A DNA stretch of 64,000 nt. It comes from Haematobia irritans (lineage: Eukaryota > Arthropoda > Insecta > Diptera > Muscidae). The translations under genes and the position numbers were made by a program. How positions within the stretch are numbered: the stretch's first letter is position 1; the number at the start of each line of letters is the position of its first letter. The stretch covers positions 67,536,126 through 67,600,125 of the forward strand of contig NC_134400.1 in assembly GCF_050003625.1 (NCBI RefSeq). The letters run 5' to 3'. Under the pieces are notes generated by a model. It was not told the origin of the DNA, ran no database searches, and was given only the letters and a program-made list of their open reading frames with translations. Of the stretch, positions 54,800 through 64,000 are shown piece after piece.

Positions 54800-54821
54800 A
54801 GGTTAGGTTAGGTTAGGTTAA
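54800..54821 (-). repeat. Telomere-like (AACCT)n tail of the Loa fragment
   Basis: AGGTT repeated four times on the plus strand, next to the conserved AAAGTGGCAGCC end. It is the same unit as in copy B, and perfect here. Confidence 0.93.
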
Positions 54822-55187
54822 AGTGGCAGCCCGATTAAATTTCAGGCTCACTTAGACTATTCAGTCCATTGTGATACCACATTTAACTAAAAGTACCTAT
54901 TACATATGGGCACTTCTAGTCTTAACCACTGAACCTTCTCTATTATTTACTTTTGTGGAACCAACCAGATTGCTCCAATAACATTAACAAACTGTTTAAG
55001 TTAACGTTTTCCAGGTCCGCCAGTAATCTAAAGATATATGCTCCTAAAATTCGCTTACGCCTTACACAAAAAGCAGGACACTCACACAAGAGGTGTTTAA
55101 TTGATTCCTTTTCCTCCACATCATGACAGCTTATACAATAGTCATTATACTTCGCACCTATAGTTTTTGCAAATTCGCCTATCAGGC
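54800..55187 (-). mobile_element. Loa LINE 3' fragment in BEL/Pao 1
   Basis: A 388-bp 5'-truncated Loa insertion. The minus strand encodes LIGEFAKTIGAKYNDYCISC, ESIKHLLCECPAFCVRRKR and LLMLLEQSGWFHKSK, then the 3' UTR and an (AACCT)4 tail. AGCTATGGACGAT is duplicated at 54787-54799 and 55188-55200. It shows the true 3' end of the Loa family. Confidence 0.93.
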
Positions 55188-55200
55188 AGCTATGGACGAT

Positions 55201-56192
55201 AATATGGAGCGCTTTGTCACCACCTTCCAATCATCAATAGGGTTGAAAACGAAAATAAAATTGTCACCTTTGGGATCCCAAACGAGCCCAAGAGTTTATG
55301 TGACATCAGTGCCATCGTGAAATTTCAAAAATTGTTCACAGTCTGCAGATGGAACACCTTCCAGAACAGCAGGCTCATTAGACATCCACTTGCGTATTAG
55401 GAATCCTCCTCCTTTTAGAAGTGAGGTCACTTGCTGCCTTATTTCAGACACCTCTTCAACAGAATTACCACCAGAAATCATGTCATCTACATAAAAATCA
55501 CGACGAACAATTTTGGAGCCAAGGGGAAATATTTTTTCGTCATCAAATGTTAGTTGGTGCATTGCACGGATGGCCAAAATTGCTGCTGCTTTCGTACCAT
55601 AAGTGACGGTGTTCAACTTGTAAATATTGACGTCATCAACCTCGTTTTCTCGCCAAAGTATGCATTGGAGATTATCGCCGGGATGGGTCACATGGACGCA
55701 CCTGTACATCTTGCAAATATCTCCACTCAGTGCCAGCTTAAAAAATCTGTATCTGACCAGGGTATTAAACAGCTTTGCTTGAATAGTGGGTCCAGCATAT
55801 AAAATATCATTTAATGACTTTCCAGTTGTTGTTTTAGCTGACCCGTCAAAAACCACCCTTAATTTTGTAGAGGTACTGTCCAGCTTATGTACGCAATGAT
55901 GGGGTAAAAAATATTTGACCTGGGAATCTTGTGGCGAAATTAACGACATATGATTTAAATCAGCACACTCAAGCATAAAAGCAGTGTATTTTGCCTTTAT
56001 TTCTGGATAACGCCTAAATTTCTTTTCCAATGAATTTAACCGCTGTAAGGCTTGCTGGTAAGAACCTCCTAATGATGAAACATTATCGCCTTCAATTGTA
56101 GGCAACCGAACTGAGTACTCCCCTGTAGACAGGCGCATGAAATTGTTGACAAAATGTTTTTCACAATATGCGCCTTCCTCACTGATGGCCAC
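55201..56192 (-). pseudogene. BEL/Pao 1 reverse transcriptase
   Basis: The frame 56192-55296 reads AYCEKHFVNNFMRLSTGEYS, RLPTIEGDNVSSLGGSYQQA, YFLPHHCVHKLDSTSTKLRV, GKSLNDILYAGPTIQAKLFN, GDICKMYRCVHVTHPGDN and YGTKAAAILAIRAMHQL. The catalytic box is RRDFYVDDMISGGNSVEEV, followed by GGGFLIRKWMSNEPAVLEGV. All BEL/Pao RT motifs are present with an intact YVDD. The frame breaks near 55296 and meets the Loa insertion after the ARLYDP-like block. Confidence 0.9.
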
Positions 56193-56230
56193 ATTGTTTA
56201 AAAAATCACTTTCGACTTCCCAAAATGCCT

Positions 56231-58179
56231 TTACGAAAGCTTCTCTCCTTCTTCTTCGGCATCGTTATATGAAAGGGCAAGGGTACAAGTTTGCCGAGGG
56301 CGAAAACTACATCCAGCAACTACCCATCCAAATAGAGTCTTCTGTAAAATTGGTAAGTTAGCAGCTAACTTTATTTGTCCTACAAACATTAAATCGAAAA
56401 ACAATTCAGCGCCTATCAGCATATCGATGGCTCCCGCCTTGTCAAACGCGGGATCAGCAAGATTAATGTTTTTAGGCATGTTCCAGTTCAGGGCATTCAA
56501 GTTTATGCTAGGTTGATAATCTGTGCTTGTGGGCACCACCATTGCGGACAATATTGTGGTAAAATCCCCAATTCGAAATTTTATCCTGATGTCAACCAAT
56601 TTGTCAACTTCCATCACCTATACCAGAAATTGTAGCTGCAATTCGTTTACAATTCATACCAAGGCGCTTAACAAGACGATTTGCAACTAAATTTATTTGG
56701 GATGCAGAATCCAAAATTGCACGACATGGGACGAAGTTTCCATTTTTATTTTTGACAAGGATTATTGCTATCGCTAACAACACACTACCACTCGAAGATG
56801 ACGTGACATCGCTCGAAGAAGCTAATACGGCTTGGGTTCTGGCTGGCTCGTCGGGCGACGTTGCTGACGGCTCCACCGGTTGAGCAGATGAAGAAGCAGA
56901 GCAAGGCGGATTAATATGTAGCAAAGTGTTATGCTTAACTGAGCATATTCGACAGCACTGCGCAGTACACTTCCGCAGTAGATGTCCCTTACGAAGACAG
57001 TTGAGGCATAATTTGAGCCTCTTTGCTTCTTTAAAACGAAGAGGGGGCGAAAGATTTCCAAATAGTGAGCAATTAACAATAAAATGTTCCATTGAGTCAC
57101 AAAATACACACAAAGGCGATGGTGAGCCGGCAGCTACATGGACATGGCGATTCTTGGAAGTCTGTTTTTTGGTATGCTGGCGAATAGAATCCAAATTTAC
57201 GCAGGAATTTTCCAAATTTTCCAGCATGCGACATCTCTGCTCTAAAAATGACGACATGGAATCCCAACTAGGCAGCTCATTAACAGGCAAACCCTCCTCC
57301 CATTTGATCTGCGTCGATCTATCCATCTTAATGGTTGCTAGATAGATTAAAATGCCATCAGCAATTTGTTCTTTTGATGTAATGGACATCATAGCACGCA
57401 AATGTGAATTCAATTTATCGCTAAGGTGACGTAATCCTCCAGCAGAGCTGTCCTCCACAGCTTTCAATGAAAATATTGCATTTATATGACTCTGAAAATG
57501 TAACAGTTTATTATCGAATCTATTTTTCAATAATTTTACCGCTTCAGAATAATTCCTCTCATTTAATTCCAGTGATGCAATGGTATCTAGAGCTACCCCT
57601 GTTAAGCTCGAACGGAGATGATGAAACTTCTCTAGGTCACTCAGATCCATATTGCTGTCGACAACCGTGGAAAATAACGAGAAAAAAATTGGGCCAATTT
57701 GCATATGTACCATTAAATTTGGGCAATTGAATTTCAGGCAGTCTTGTCTTTCTCATAGAAGATGAATTTTCTGCAAAAGGAACACCATCAACTGAAAACT
57801 GACGCATTGTTGAACACCTGTGGTTTGGTTGAGTACGCTGAATCGAATTTTGCCTTCGGGTTAATTTTGCTTTGACATCTAGGTATAGAGAAGTAAACCG
57901 CATTCGTACATCATATTCCTGCTCTACAGAGAGCAATTCTTCTAAGACGGATTGGGCTTCCTCGAATGAGGCGTTGATCTGTTCCACATATTCCAGACGG
58001 ACAGATAAATCAGCACTATCATATTCACCCAACTGCTCATTCGTTAGGCTCCACATCAACGACTCCAATTGCTTCTCCATAGCTAGTATTTTTGTTCGAA
58101 ATGGCATTATGTTTTCTCGTACTTCTCCATCAATGGTATTAGTTTTTTTATCTTCACCCGGCATATTATAATTTTTCAC
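56231..58179 (-). pseudogene. gag: BEL/Pao 1 Gag and protease
   Basis: Gag starts at MKNYNMPGEDKKTNTI (58179) with a charged helical region. The DUF1759 entry block (LPEIQLPKFNGTYANWPNFF) is followed by a frame change near 57690 to 57713-56604 (DLEKFHHLRSSLTGVALDTI, YSEAVKLLKNRFDNK). Zinc knuckles are CVFCDSMEHFIVNC and CLNCLRKGHLLRKCTAQCCRICSVKHNTLLH. The protease begins FVPCRAILDSASQINLVANR (DSAS where DSGS is usual), then shifts near 56610 to 56617-56231 (DKAGAIDMLIGAELFFDLM, LPILQKTLFGWVVAG). The order and size are normal; two frameshifts are seen. Confidence 0.88.
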
Positions 58180-58261
58180 TTTGATTTATCAGCTTTAATA
58201 CGAATTTATTGTTATTACGAAATTATCCAATTTGATAATACTGTGTGTGATTATTAAACTT

Positions 58262-58280
58262 GATCACGTCGGGGTCACCA
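58262..58280 (-). promoter_or_regulatory. BEL/Pao 1 primer-binding site
   Basis: Minus strand TGGTGACCCCGACGTGATC, one base inside the 5' LTR. TGG pairs with the tRNA CCA end; the tRNA is not identified with confidence. Confidence 0.75.
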
Positions 58281-58281
58281 A

Positions 58282-58738
58282 TGTTTGAGCCTGTAATATT
58301 TTTTACAGGCTATTTGCTCGATAATAAAAAAGCGAAGTTTTAAACTTTTAATTTCAAACAAAAGTTCCGACTTGAACTTGACTTTATTCACTTGCTTCTG
58401 TTTAACGAATGAAACAACCAAAAAGTTATTTGTTTCAAAAATCTTAAAATAACAGAATTTATGTACAAAAATAAAGGGTTTGTATGTACAAATGTCTAAG
58501 CATACACATTCTGACATGCATACAAAGGGATGCCCCAACCAATGCACCGCAGACGACGGCTAGACAGTTGCAATATGTATGTGCATAGGTGTATGTATGT
58601 ATGAACTTGCAAATATTTTTAGAAATGCATTCAGGTAGAAAAATATGTTGATATACAAAACAATAACAAAGATACGCAGACAAAATCTATTCTGTGCTAA
58701 CGCAAACAGGCTGCACTGGGCCGGACTTGAAGTTAACA
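58282..58738 (-). repeat. BEL/Pao 1 5' LTR
   Basis: 457 bp, TG…CA termini in element sense. It includes about 32 bp absent from the 3' LTR. Confidence 0.92.
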
Positions 58739-61498
58739 CATCATATCAATACTAAGGTTAGTGTCAACTAGATGATAGATTGAATTAAAAATAATGCACA
58801 TCCTACGAATAGGCTCCACAGAAGCATAATTCGAACGTTGAAAATCAATATAAAGAAACTGGTAATTCCTAGATGCCCTAAAAGGAACATTTATCCATAT
58901 CCTAGATATCAATTCCAAGCATGGAATATCCCCACTAACTAACGTATACATCATCATGGAGCTCAACATCGTCCGTCGGCTCCTAAGAGTAGGCAAATTA
59001 ATCAGCCTCAATCTAGAAGTGTATGAAGGAAGAACAAAAACACTGTTCCAATGAAGATGGAAGCGAACAAGAACTGCTTCTCAACCGATTCTATCTTATC
59101 AATGTAAACTTCATACTGAGGATCCCACATGATAGAACCATATTCTAGAATGGGTCTAATAAGGGCAGTAAAAAGCCTCTTTGTAACATAAGGGTCCGAA
59201 AACTCTTTCGCCCAACGCTTTATGAATCCTAGAACCCCATATGCCTTACTCGCCATCGAATCAATGTGACTATTAAAATTAAGCCTACGATCCATAACAG
59301 TGTCAAGATCAACAAAAGAATCAACCTCTTCCAATAACGAGCCCCGTATACTATACCGAACATCAGTAGGCCTAGACCTAAAGAATCGCATAAACTTGCA
59401 TTTCCTCAAGTTCAAATCCATCAGATTTACCCTACACCAATCATCAAAGCTATCCAAATCACCTTGTAATAAATGCACCTGACCAGAATTATCAAACGAT
59501 GAGAATAACTTAACGTCATCAGCATACATCAAAATCCTAGAGATAACTACGGACTGAGGTAAATCGTTTATAAATAACAAACATAAGACAGGCCCCAAAT
59601 GACTACCCTGAGGCACACCTGATGGGACATCAAAGCACCTTGAATAGGAATCACCAAAAGACACATTCTGCGTACGGCAATCAAGATACGACGAAATCCA
59701 AACCAAAAGTGTACTGGCCAATCCAATCCTATCCAGCTTATATAACAAGAGCTTATGATTCACCCGGTCAAAAGCCTTATTAAAATCCGAATAAATAACA
59801 TGATTCTCGTTCCCAAAAACAAACTGATTAATAACATGAGAAGTAAATTCCACCAAGTTCGTTGTAGTCGATAGGCCCTTACGAAATGCTGGCAGGGATC
59901 CAGTATCAAAGAAATGCCATGCGACAAAACATCAGTCACCATCTTTTCAAAAAGCTTGGGAATATCACTCAATTTTGCTATCCCCCTATAATAACCCACA
60001 TCAAAGGGGCTCCCCGACTTATGAAGTGGTACGACAAAAGAGCTCCTCCATCTTAGAGGGAAATGACCGAACCTCAATGAACTATTAAATAACATCGACA
60101 ATGGAGCAGTGAGACATTCGGAGCATAACCTCAGAAATATCCCAGGAATCCCATCTGGACCACCACTGGTGGACGCCTCAACCCCACGCAAATACCCAGA
60201 CACAGACAGACTATCAAATAATGGAATTGCCACCCTATCAAGCGACCTAATAGAATAGGGATATGAACCATAAGCATCATGAGCAATCTTTCTATAAACA
60301 GATTCAAAATAGCCCGCGAAACAGTCCCCAATGGACTGGTCCCCATAAAAGTCAACACCATCCCTCCGGGTCTTCGACGGCCTAGTCGAAGATTTACGTT
60401 TCATCCTAACAAAATCATAAAAAGACCTCGGGTTACAATGAATGTCACCTCTAACCTTATCAATGTAACGAACATAACACGCTCTTGATTCCATATTATA
60501 AATAGACCTAGCGACAGAGTACCGAGCATAATCAAAATCAGATCCCGTCCTCTTATCAACACAGGAGAATACCATGGCCGATTCCTAGGGAAATCCACCC
60601 TTCGCCTAGGAACAGTCCGCGACACAAAACCGTCCAAAACCTTGTAGAAATTATCAACATCCATATCGATATCAGACAACCGATCACACCTACAAACAGA
60701 TCCCCAGTCAACACCCGAAAGAAGCGAATTCAACAAATCTTAAAACATAGTGAAAATACCTCATCCCGAGCAGCAACCATATGAGACTCATGAGCAACAT
60801 CCAAGAGGCAAAGAGAGAAATCAGGGTGATACCTATCCTCAGGATAAGAAACAGGATCACATCTGGACAAATCAAAATTATAAGGATCGCCTACAAAAAC
60901 CAAATTAAGAATCTTCCCAAAGAAATTCAAAACTCCCAAACACAAACCAGCATCAAGAAAAAGATCCAAAAAAGTCGTCACCCATTCCGATCCACCAGAA
61001 GTAGTCAGTGGAGTCAACGCCTCCGTATCAGGCAAATCGAGCCAAGACACCATAGGCAAATTAAAATCGCCCAAAACCACGATCCTGTCCGAATCATTCA
61101 TTCCAGACATAATACTATTTATCGCCACAAAATGACGCTCATAGATAGAATACTCAGAAGCCGGAGGAATATATGAGCATGTGACGAATAACCTAAATCC
61201 CAGAACATCTACCCTTACCGCAAGGAATTCAATACCATCAACATCGTCCAGAACAATTCGCTCAGATGGGAAGGTGTCAAGGACACCAATTAGTACTCCG
61301 CCACCAATCCTACCCATACGATCCTTCCTGAACACCAAGTAACGCCCACAAAGAATCTCAGAATCATATACCGATGGCCTGAGCCAAGTCTCAGTCATAA
61401 CCAAAACCGCAAACTCAAAATCAAAACTATCAGCATACAGCCTCGATAATTTCGTATTCAACCCTCTGACATTCTGATAAAAATAGAAAAAGAGCCAC
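58739..61498 (-). pseudogene. LINE4 ORF2 (endonuclease-RT)
   Basis: Endonuclease: FYQNVRGLNTKLSRL, VMTETWLRPS, CSYIPPASEY, IVVLGDFNLPMVSW (61470-60800); the final SDH box is altered (YHPDFSL). RT: GPDGIPGIFLRLCSECL, YYRGIAKLSDIPKLFEKM, VIYSDFNKAFDRVNHKLLLY, GVPQGSHLGPVLCLLFIND and LMYADDVKLFSS (59856-59008). The thumb reads DPYVTKRLFTALIRPILEYG. Frameshifts lie near 60735, 60560, 59860 and 59030. The C-terminal frame (59011-58733) ends at the BEL/Pao insertion and continues at 51668. There is no RNase H. It is a Jockey/CR1-type protein of normal length. Confidence 0.87.
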
Positions 61499-61636
61499 TC
61501 AGTTTTTTGGAGATGGAGGAGGCCTGCTAGGTAATCTAGCAAAGTTATCAGACCGATCAACAAACTCCTTAACGAATGCCCTAGGAGGCCAAAAATCACG
61601 ATTACACAGCGTATCGAAGAGATCAGCATCGACAAT
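61499..61636 (-). pseudogene. LINE4 ORF1, last 45 codons
   Basis: The frame before the TGA (61501-61499) reads LFDTLCNRDFWPPRAFVKEF, then RLPSRPPPSPKN. 'W-P-x-x-x-x-V-K-E-F' with a basic proline-rich end is the known ORF1 C-terminus of PHD-type Jockey/CR1 LINEs. It is cut on the right by the copia 2 LTR. Confidence 0.65.
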
Positions 61637-61822
61637 TGATAAAAACTATTCTCTCAACTGTGCCAATTTATTAACTTTTATTCAAAGAAATAATTCAATG
61701 TCAATTTAGTGATCTTTACAGTTCAAGTTTTACAATGAAAATGAGAAAATAAAGAAAGAAAGTAAAAAAAGGGATAACAGCATACTTGTTGGATAGAACA
61801 GAGTTGCCAACTATATTCATCA
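61637..61822 (-). repeat. Copia 2 3' LTR
   Basis: In element sense it starts TGATGAATATAGTTGGCAAC and ends GTTTTTATCA, 186 bp. A polypurine GAGGAGGAG lies directly before it. Short LTRs are usual for insect copia elements. Confidence 0.75.
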
Positions 61823-61833
61823 CTCCTCCTCAA
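61823..61833 (-). promoter_or_regulatory. Copia 2 polypurine tract
   Basis: Minus strand TTGAGGAGGAG directly precedes the 3' LTR. Confidence 0.8.
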
Positions 61834-61857
61834 CTAGGATGCTTTATCGCTAATAAT

Positions 61858-63062
61858 TCATTTAAGGTTCAATAAGTCCCAGAAGTTGTAATGCTTAACT
61901 GAATGCAAGTTTTTGGTCATAACATCCGCGGTCATTTCGGAAGTTGGACAATATTCCAATTTGATTTCCTTGTTTTGCACCAAATCACGAATATGATGGT
62001 ATCGTATATCAATATGTTTGGACCTCTTGTGATACACTGAGGTTTCCGCTAATTTTTGGGCTCCTTGATTGTCGATATAAATTACAACCGTTGTATCATT
62101 CAAAAGATCTAATTCCATTAAAAGTCGTTTCAAATAAACAGCTTCCTTTGCAGCCTCAGAAACAGTCATATACTCGGCTTCTGTACTGCTCAAAGCGACT
62201 GATTTCTGCTTTCTAGGTCCCACGTTATGATGGAATTGCCATGGAAAAATACAAAGCCCGAGTAAGACTTTCTGTCAACGGAATTTCCACCCCAGTCAGC
62301 GTCAACGAAACCTTTTAACGTTTCTCCATCATTGTCAAAAATTAACTTGAAATCAATGGTTCCGGATAGGTATCGCAAGATGTGCAAAAGCCTTATTCTG
62401 TGTTCCAGTCGAGGGTCAGAGTTCCTTTGAGCCAATTTTGACACCGAATGTAGAATATCGGGTCGCGTGGAAATCGCAAGGTACATTAGAGTACCTACGA
62501 GGGACTGGAATTCAGTCGGATCCACTTTCTCACTGCTCTCATCAAAGCCTACCTGATATCCTGCTTCCAGTGGAATCTTCAATGGTTTACATGCGCTCAT
62601 GCCATATGCCTTTAATGTGTCTCGAATGTATTGACTTTGACTCAACTTTATTCTACCAGTCTCGCCCTCACATTCCACTTTCATTCCGGGAAAATATTTG
62701 AGTTGACCCTTATTTGTCACTTCAAAAACTCCTGCTATATCATCTATTATGTTCAGAACCACTGACTTTTCTTTACAACCGATTATGATGTCGTCGACAT
62801 AAATTGCTATCATTACAAATTTGTTGTCCCTGGTTCCTTTGTAGAGGCAAGGTTCATTTTCGCATGGTTCAAATTTCATTAAGCGTAGTGTCTCATCCAG
62901 TTTAATATTCAATTCGCGGCCACTTTGCTTTAAGCCATAAATGGCTTTATGGAGTCTCAATACTTTTCCAGGAAATCCTTTATTCTCGAAATTAGGTGGC
63001 TGCTGCATGTAAATTTCATCTGAAAGAGTACTATTCAAGTAGGCAGTACTCACGTCAATCTG
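61858..63062 (-). CDS. Copia 2 RT (second part) and RNase H
   Basis: RT: QIDVSTAYLNSTLSDEIYMQ, LHKAIYGLKQSGRELNIKL, MIAIYVDDIIIGCKEKSVVL (YVDD), SQSQYIRDTLKAYGMS and SLVGTLMYLAISTRPDILHS. RNase H starts at LKGFVDADWGGNSVDRKSYS. Near 62220 the frame moves to 62223-61858 (QKSVALSSTEAEYMTVSEAA, IYIDNQGAQKLAETSVYHKR, KHIDIRYHHIRDLV, EMTADVMTKNL). All RNase H acidic positions are visible. The single shift may be the only lesion. The N-terminal RT part is beyond the LINE2 insertion. Confidence 0.9.
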
Positions 63063-63267
63063 ACGTTTGTCCAATTTGCAACCAAGGGCCACACGACACG
63101 CGTCATCTTTTCTCTTGCCCAGCCAAACCAACCCGACTTACCACCAGATCACTCTGGACACACCCCATCTTAGTCGCAGAGTTCCTTGATCTGCCAACAA
63201 GCTGATGTACCAAGCGTATAACATGAAATGGATGAGATCACAATAAACTGTTACAACAACAACAACA
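63063..63267 (+). mobile_element. LINE2 3' fragment in copia 2
   Basis: A 205-bp 5'-truncated LINE2 insertion encoding the end of the protein (VCPICNQGPHDTRHLFSC to LDLPTS), the 3' UTR and a (CAA)n tail. ACGTCAATCTG is duplicated at 63052-63062 and 63268-63278. By eye it is identical to the fragment at 53154-53650 over their shared part. Confidence 0.95.
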
Positions 63268-63974
63268 ACGTCAATCTGGTGTAGGAACATTTTTTCCTTA
63301 ACAGCTATAGATAGAAGCAAACGAACCGTAGAATACCGTACAACTGGGGAAAATGTTTCATTAAAATCTACGCCCATGCGTTGACTACATCCTTTGGCCA
63401 CTAGCCTTGCCTTATACCTTTCAATGTTGCCATTTGCATCTCGTTTCAAAGTGTAAACCCACTTGCATGGTATTGCCCTTTTATTAACTGGCAAGTCCAC
63501 CAGTGTCCAAGTATTATTTTTGCAAAGAGCCTTGTATTCCATATTCATTGCTTTTAGCCAATGCTTCTTGCTGCTACAGGAGAGTATTTCATCAATCGTC
63601 TGTGGGATATCTTCTCCAGTCATATGGTTAATGCCTTCGTTATGAGCACTTCTTGTTCGCCTCGGTCTTTCCTGTCTATTTTCATTTGGTGGTTCTGCTT
63701 CTACGCTGGCCTCTGTGTTCTCTTCTCCCACGGCATCTTCGAATCCTTCCAAGTCACACATTTCATCGTCAGAACTAATATCTGATTGTTCGGTGGAGTT
63801 TCTGTTGCCTGTGGCACCAGCATTCAATTCATTTTCTTCAAAATCCTTAAAGAATAAAGTTAAAACATCAGCAGACATGTTTCTGGCCTGTTGCTCATCA
63901 TTTCCATTTCTCATTCCAGTAGAAGTCTCGTCGAAAATTACATCTCGATGCTCAACTATTCTTTTATTACTCAC
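63268..63974 (-). CDS. Copia 2 integrase-RT linker and RT first part
   Basis: An acidic linker (SDISSDDEMCDLEGFEDAVG, RQERPRRTRSAHNEGINHM) is followed by RT blocks: SCSSKKHWLKAMNMEYKAL, NNTWTLVDLPVNKRAIPCKW, YTLKRDANGNIERYKARLVA, KGCSQRMGVDFNETFSPVVR and LLLSIAVKEKMFLHQID. The frame then enters the LINE2 fragment. Skipping it and one copy of the duplicated target continues at QIDVSTAYLN. The MSNKRI start is only the first methionine in the window; the polyprotein begins further right. Confidence 0.88.
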
Positions 63975-64000
63975 ATCATAGAGTCTATACGCCTTCGCCG

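Larger units (their letters stand above)
51669..58738 (-). mobile_element. BEL/Pao element 1, complete with LTRs
   Basis: A 7.07-kb element in minus orientation. LTRs lie at 58282-58738 (5') and 51669-52090 (3'); both start TGTTAACTTC and end CTCAAACA in element sense. CATCA is duplicated at 51664-51668 and 58739-58743. The primer site, polypurine tract, Gag, protease, RT, RNase H and integrase regions are all present, each with some frameshift. Two clean insertions are inside: Loa 54800-55187 and LINE2 53154-53650. Confidence 0.92.
51390..61636 (-). mobile_element. LINE4: Jockey-type LINE, split by BEL/Pao element 1
   Basis: The right part (58739-61636) has the end of ORF1 and most of ORF2. 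The left part (51390-51668) has the last codons of ORF2 and a GC-richer 3' UTR. BEL/Pao 1 lies between with a CATCA duplication. ORF1 is cut on the right by copia element 2 at 61636. The 3' end at about 51390-51400 (AATAAAAAAAG on the minus strand) is an estimate. Confidence 0.8.
61637..64000 (-). mobile_element. Copia element 2, 3' half (runs off the window)
   Basis: Minus-strand copia: end of integrase region, RT, RNase H, polypurine tract and 3' LTR. It inserted into LINE4 ORF1. The 5' half is outside the window. Its frames are well preserved: apart from the LINE2 insertion only a break near 62220-62190 is seen. Confidence 0.9.

Noticed and set aside
54800..54821. TTAGG-type repeat as a real telomere or telomere relic
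   Set aside because: Only four units, always at the 3' end of a Loa LINE with a target duplication beyond it; it is a LINE tail.
62996..63205. Plus-strand 69-codon frame as a small gene
   Set aside because: It is the LINE2 3' fragment read together with antisense copia sequence.

Overview
This window is eukaryotic, AT-rich and almost entirely built of transposable elements. It comes from a dipteran, most likely a calyptrate (muscid-type) fly. The evidence is a kinesin light chain exon that is very close to the Drosophila protein, insect-type BEL/Pao, copia, Loa, CR1/Jockey and hAT elements, and two dispersed short-period tandem-repeat elements that I associate with muscid genomes. The species call is inference.

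The only host gene I can support is one exon of kinesin light chain (Klc), minus strand, 50330-50956. It has an acceptor and a donor splice site. No downstream Klc exon is visible in the 50 kb to its left, so most of the window is probably one very large Klc intron or the gene is interrupted.

Layout. 1-435: 3' end of an errantivirus-like env gene with its polypurine tract and part of the LTR. 455-757: mariner fragment. 758-4898: decayed Loa-type LINE, copy A. 4899-5326: Penelope-like fragment. 5345-8369: mostly unassigned AT-rich DNA with a LINE 3' scrap. 8370-23220: one LINE (LINE1) split by three insertions: LINE2 copy 1 (9951-13018), a MITE (13153-13632) and a CR1/Jockey-like LINE3 (14841-22684), which itself holds LINE2 copy 2 (18263-22175). 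23225-24022: I-type LINE relic. 24024-28924 and upstream: nearly complete Loa LINE copy B, minus strand. 29600-32800: tandem-repeat element and MITE. 32925-33571: hAT MITE with a second hAT-like element inside. 33577-49948: decayed copia element split by a hAT MITE, a Loa fragment (copy C, itself split by BEL/Pao element 2 and a 2.1 kb TIR element) and another hAT MITE. 50330-50956: Klc exon. 51390-61636: LINE4 split by a complete BEL/Pao element 1 (51669-58738) with both LTRs and a 5-bp target duplication; that element carries Loa and LINE2 3' fragments. 61637-64000: 3' half of a second copia element with a LINE2 3' fragment in it.

Many insertions are exact enough (duplicated target sites, interrupted reading frames that rejoin) to give relative ages. 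Copia 1 and LINE1 are old hosts. LINE2 is among the youngest families: its two 3' fragments look identical across about 200 bp and keep intact target duplications. The most unusual observation is that LINE2 carries a 2A-type ribosome-skipping motif (…DIESNPGP) directly before two PHD-like zinc fingers and its endonuclease-reverse transcriptase.
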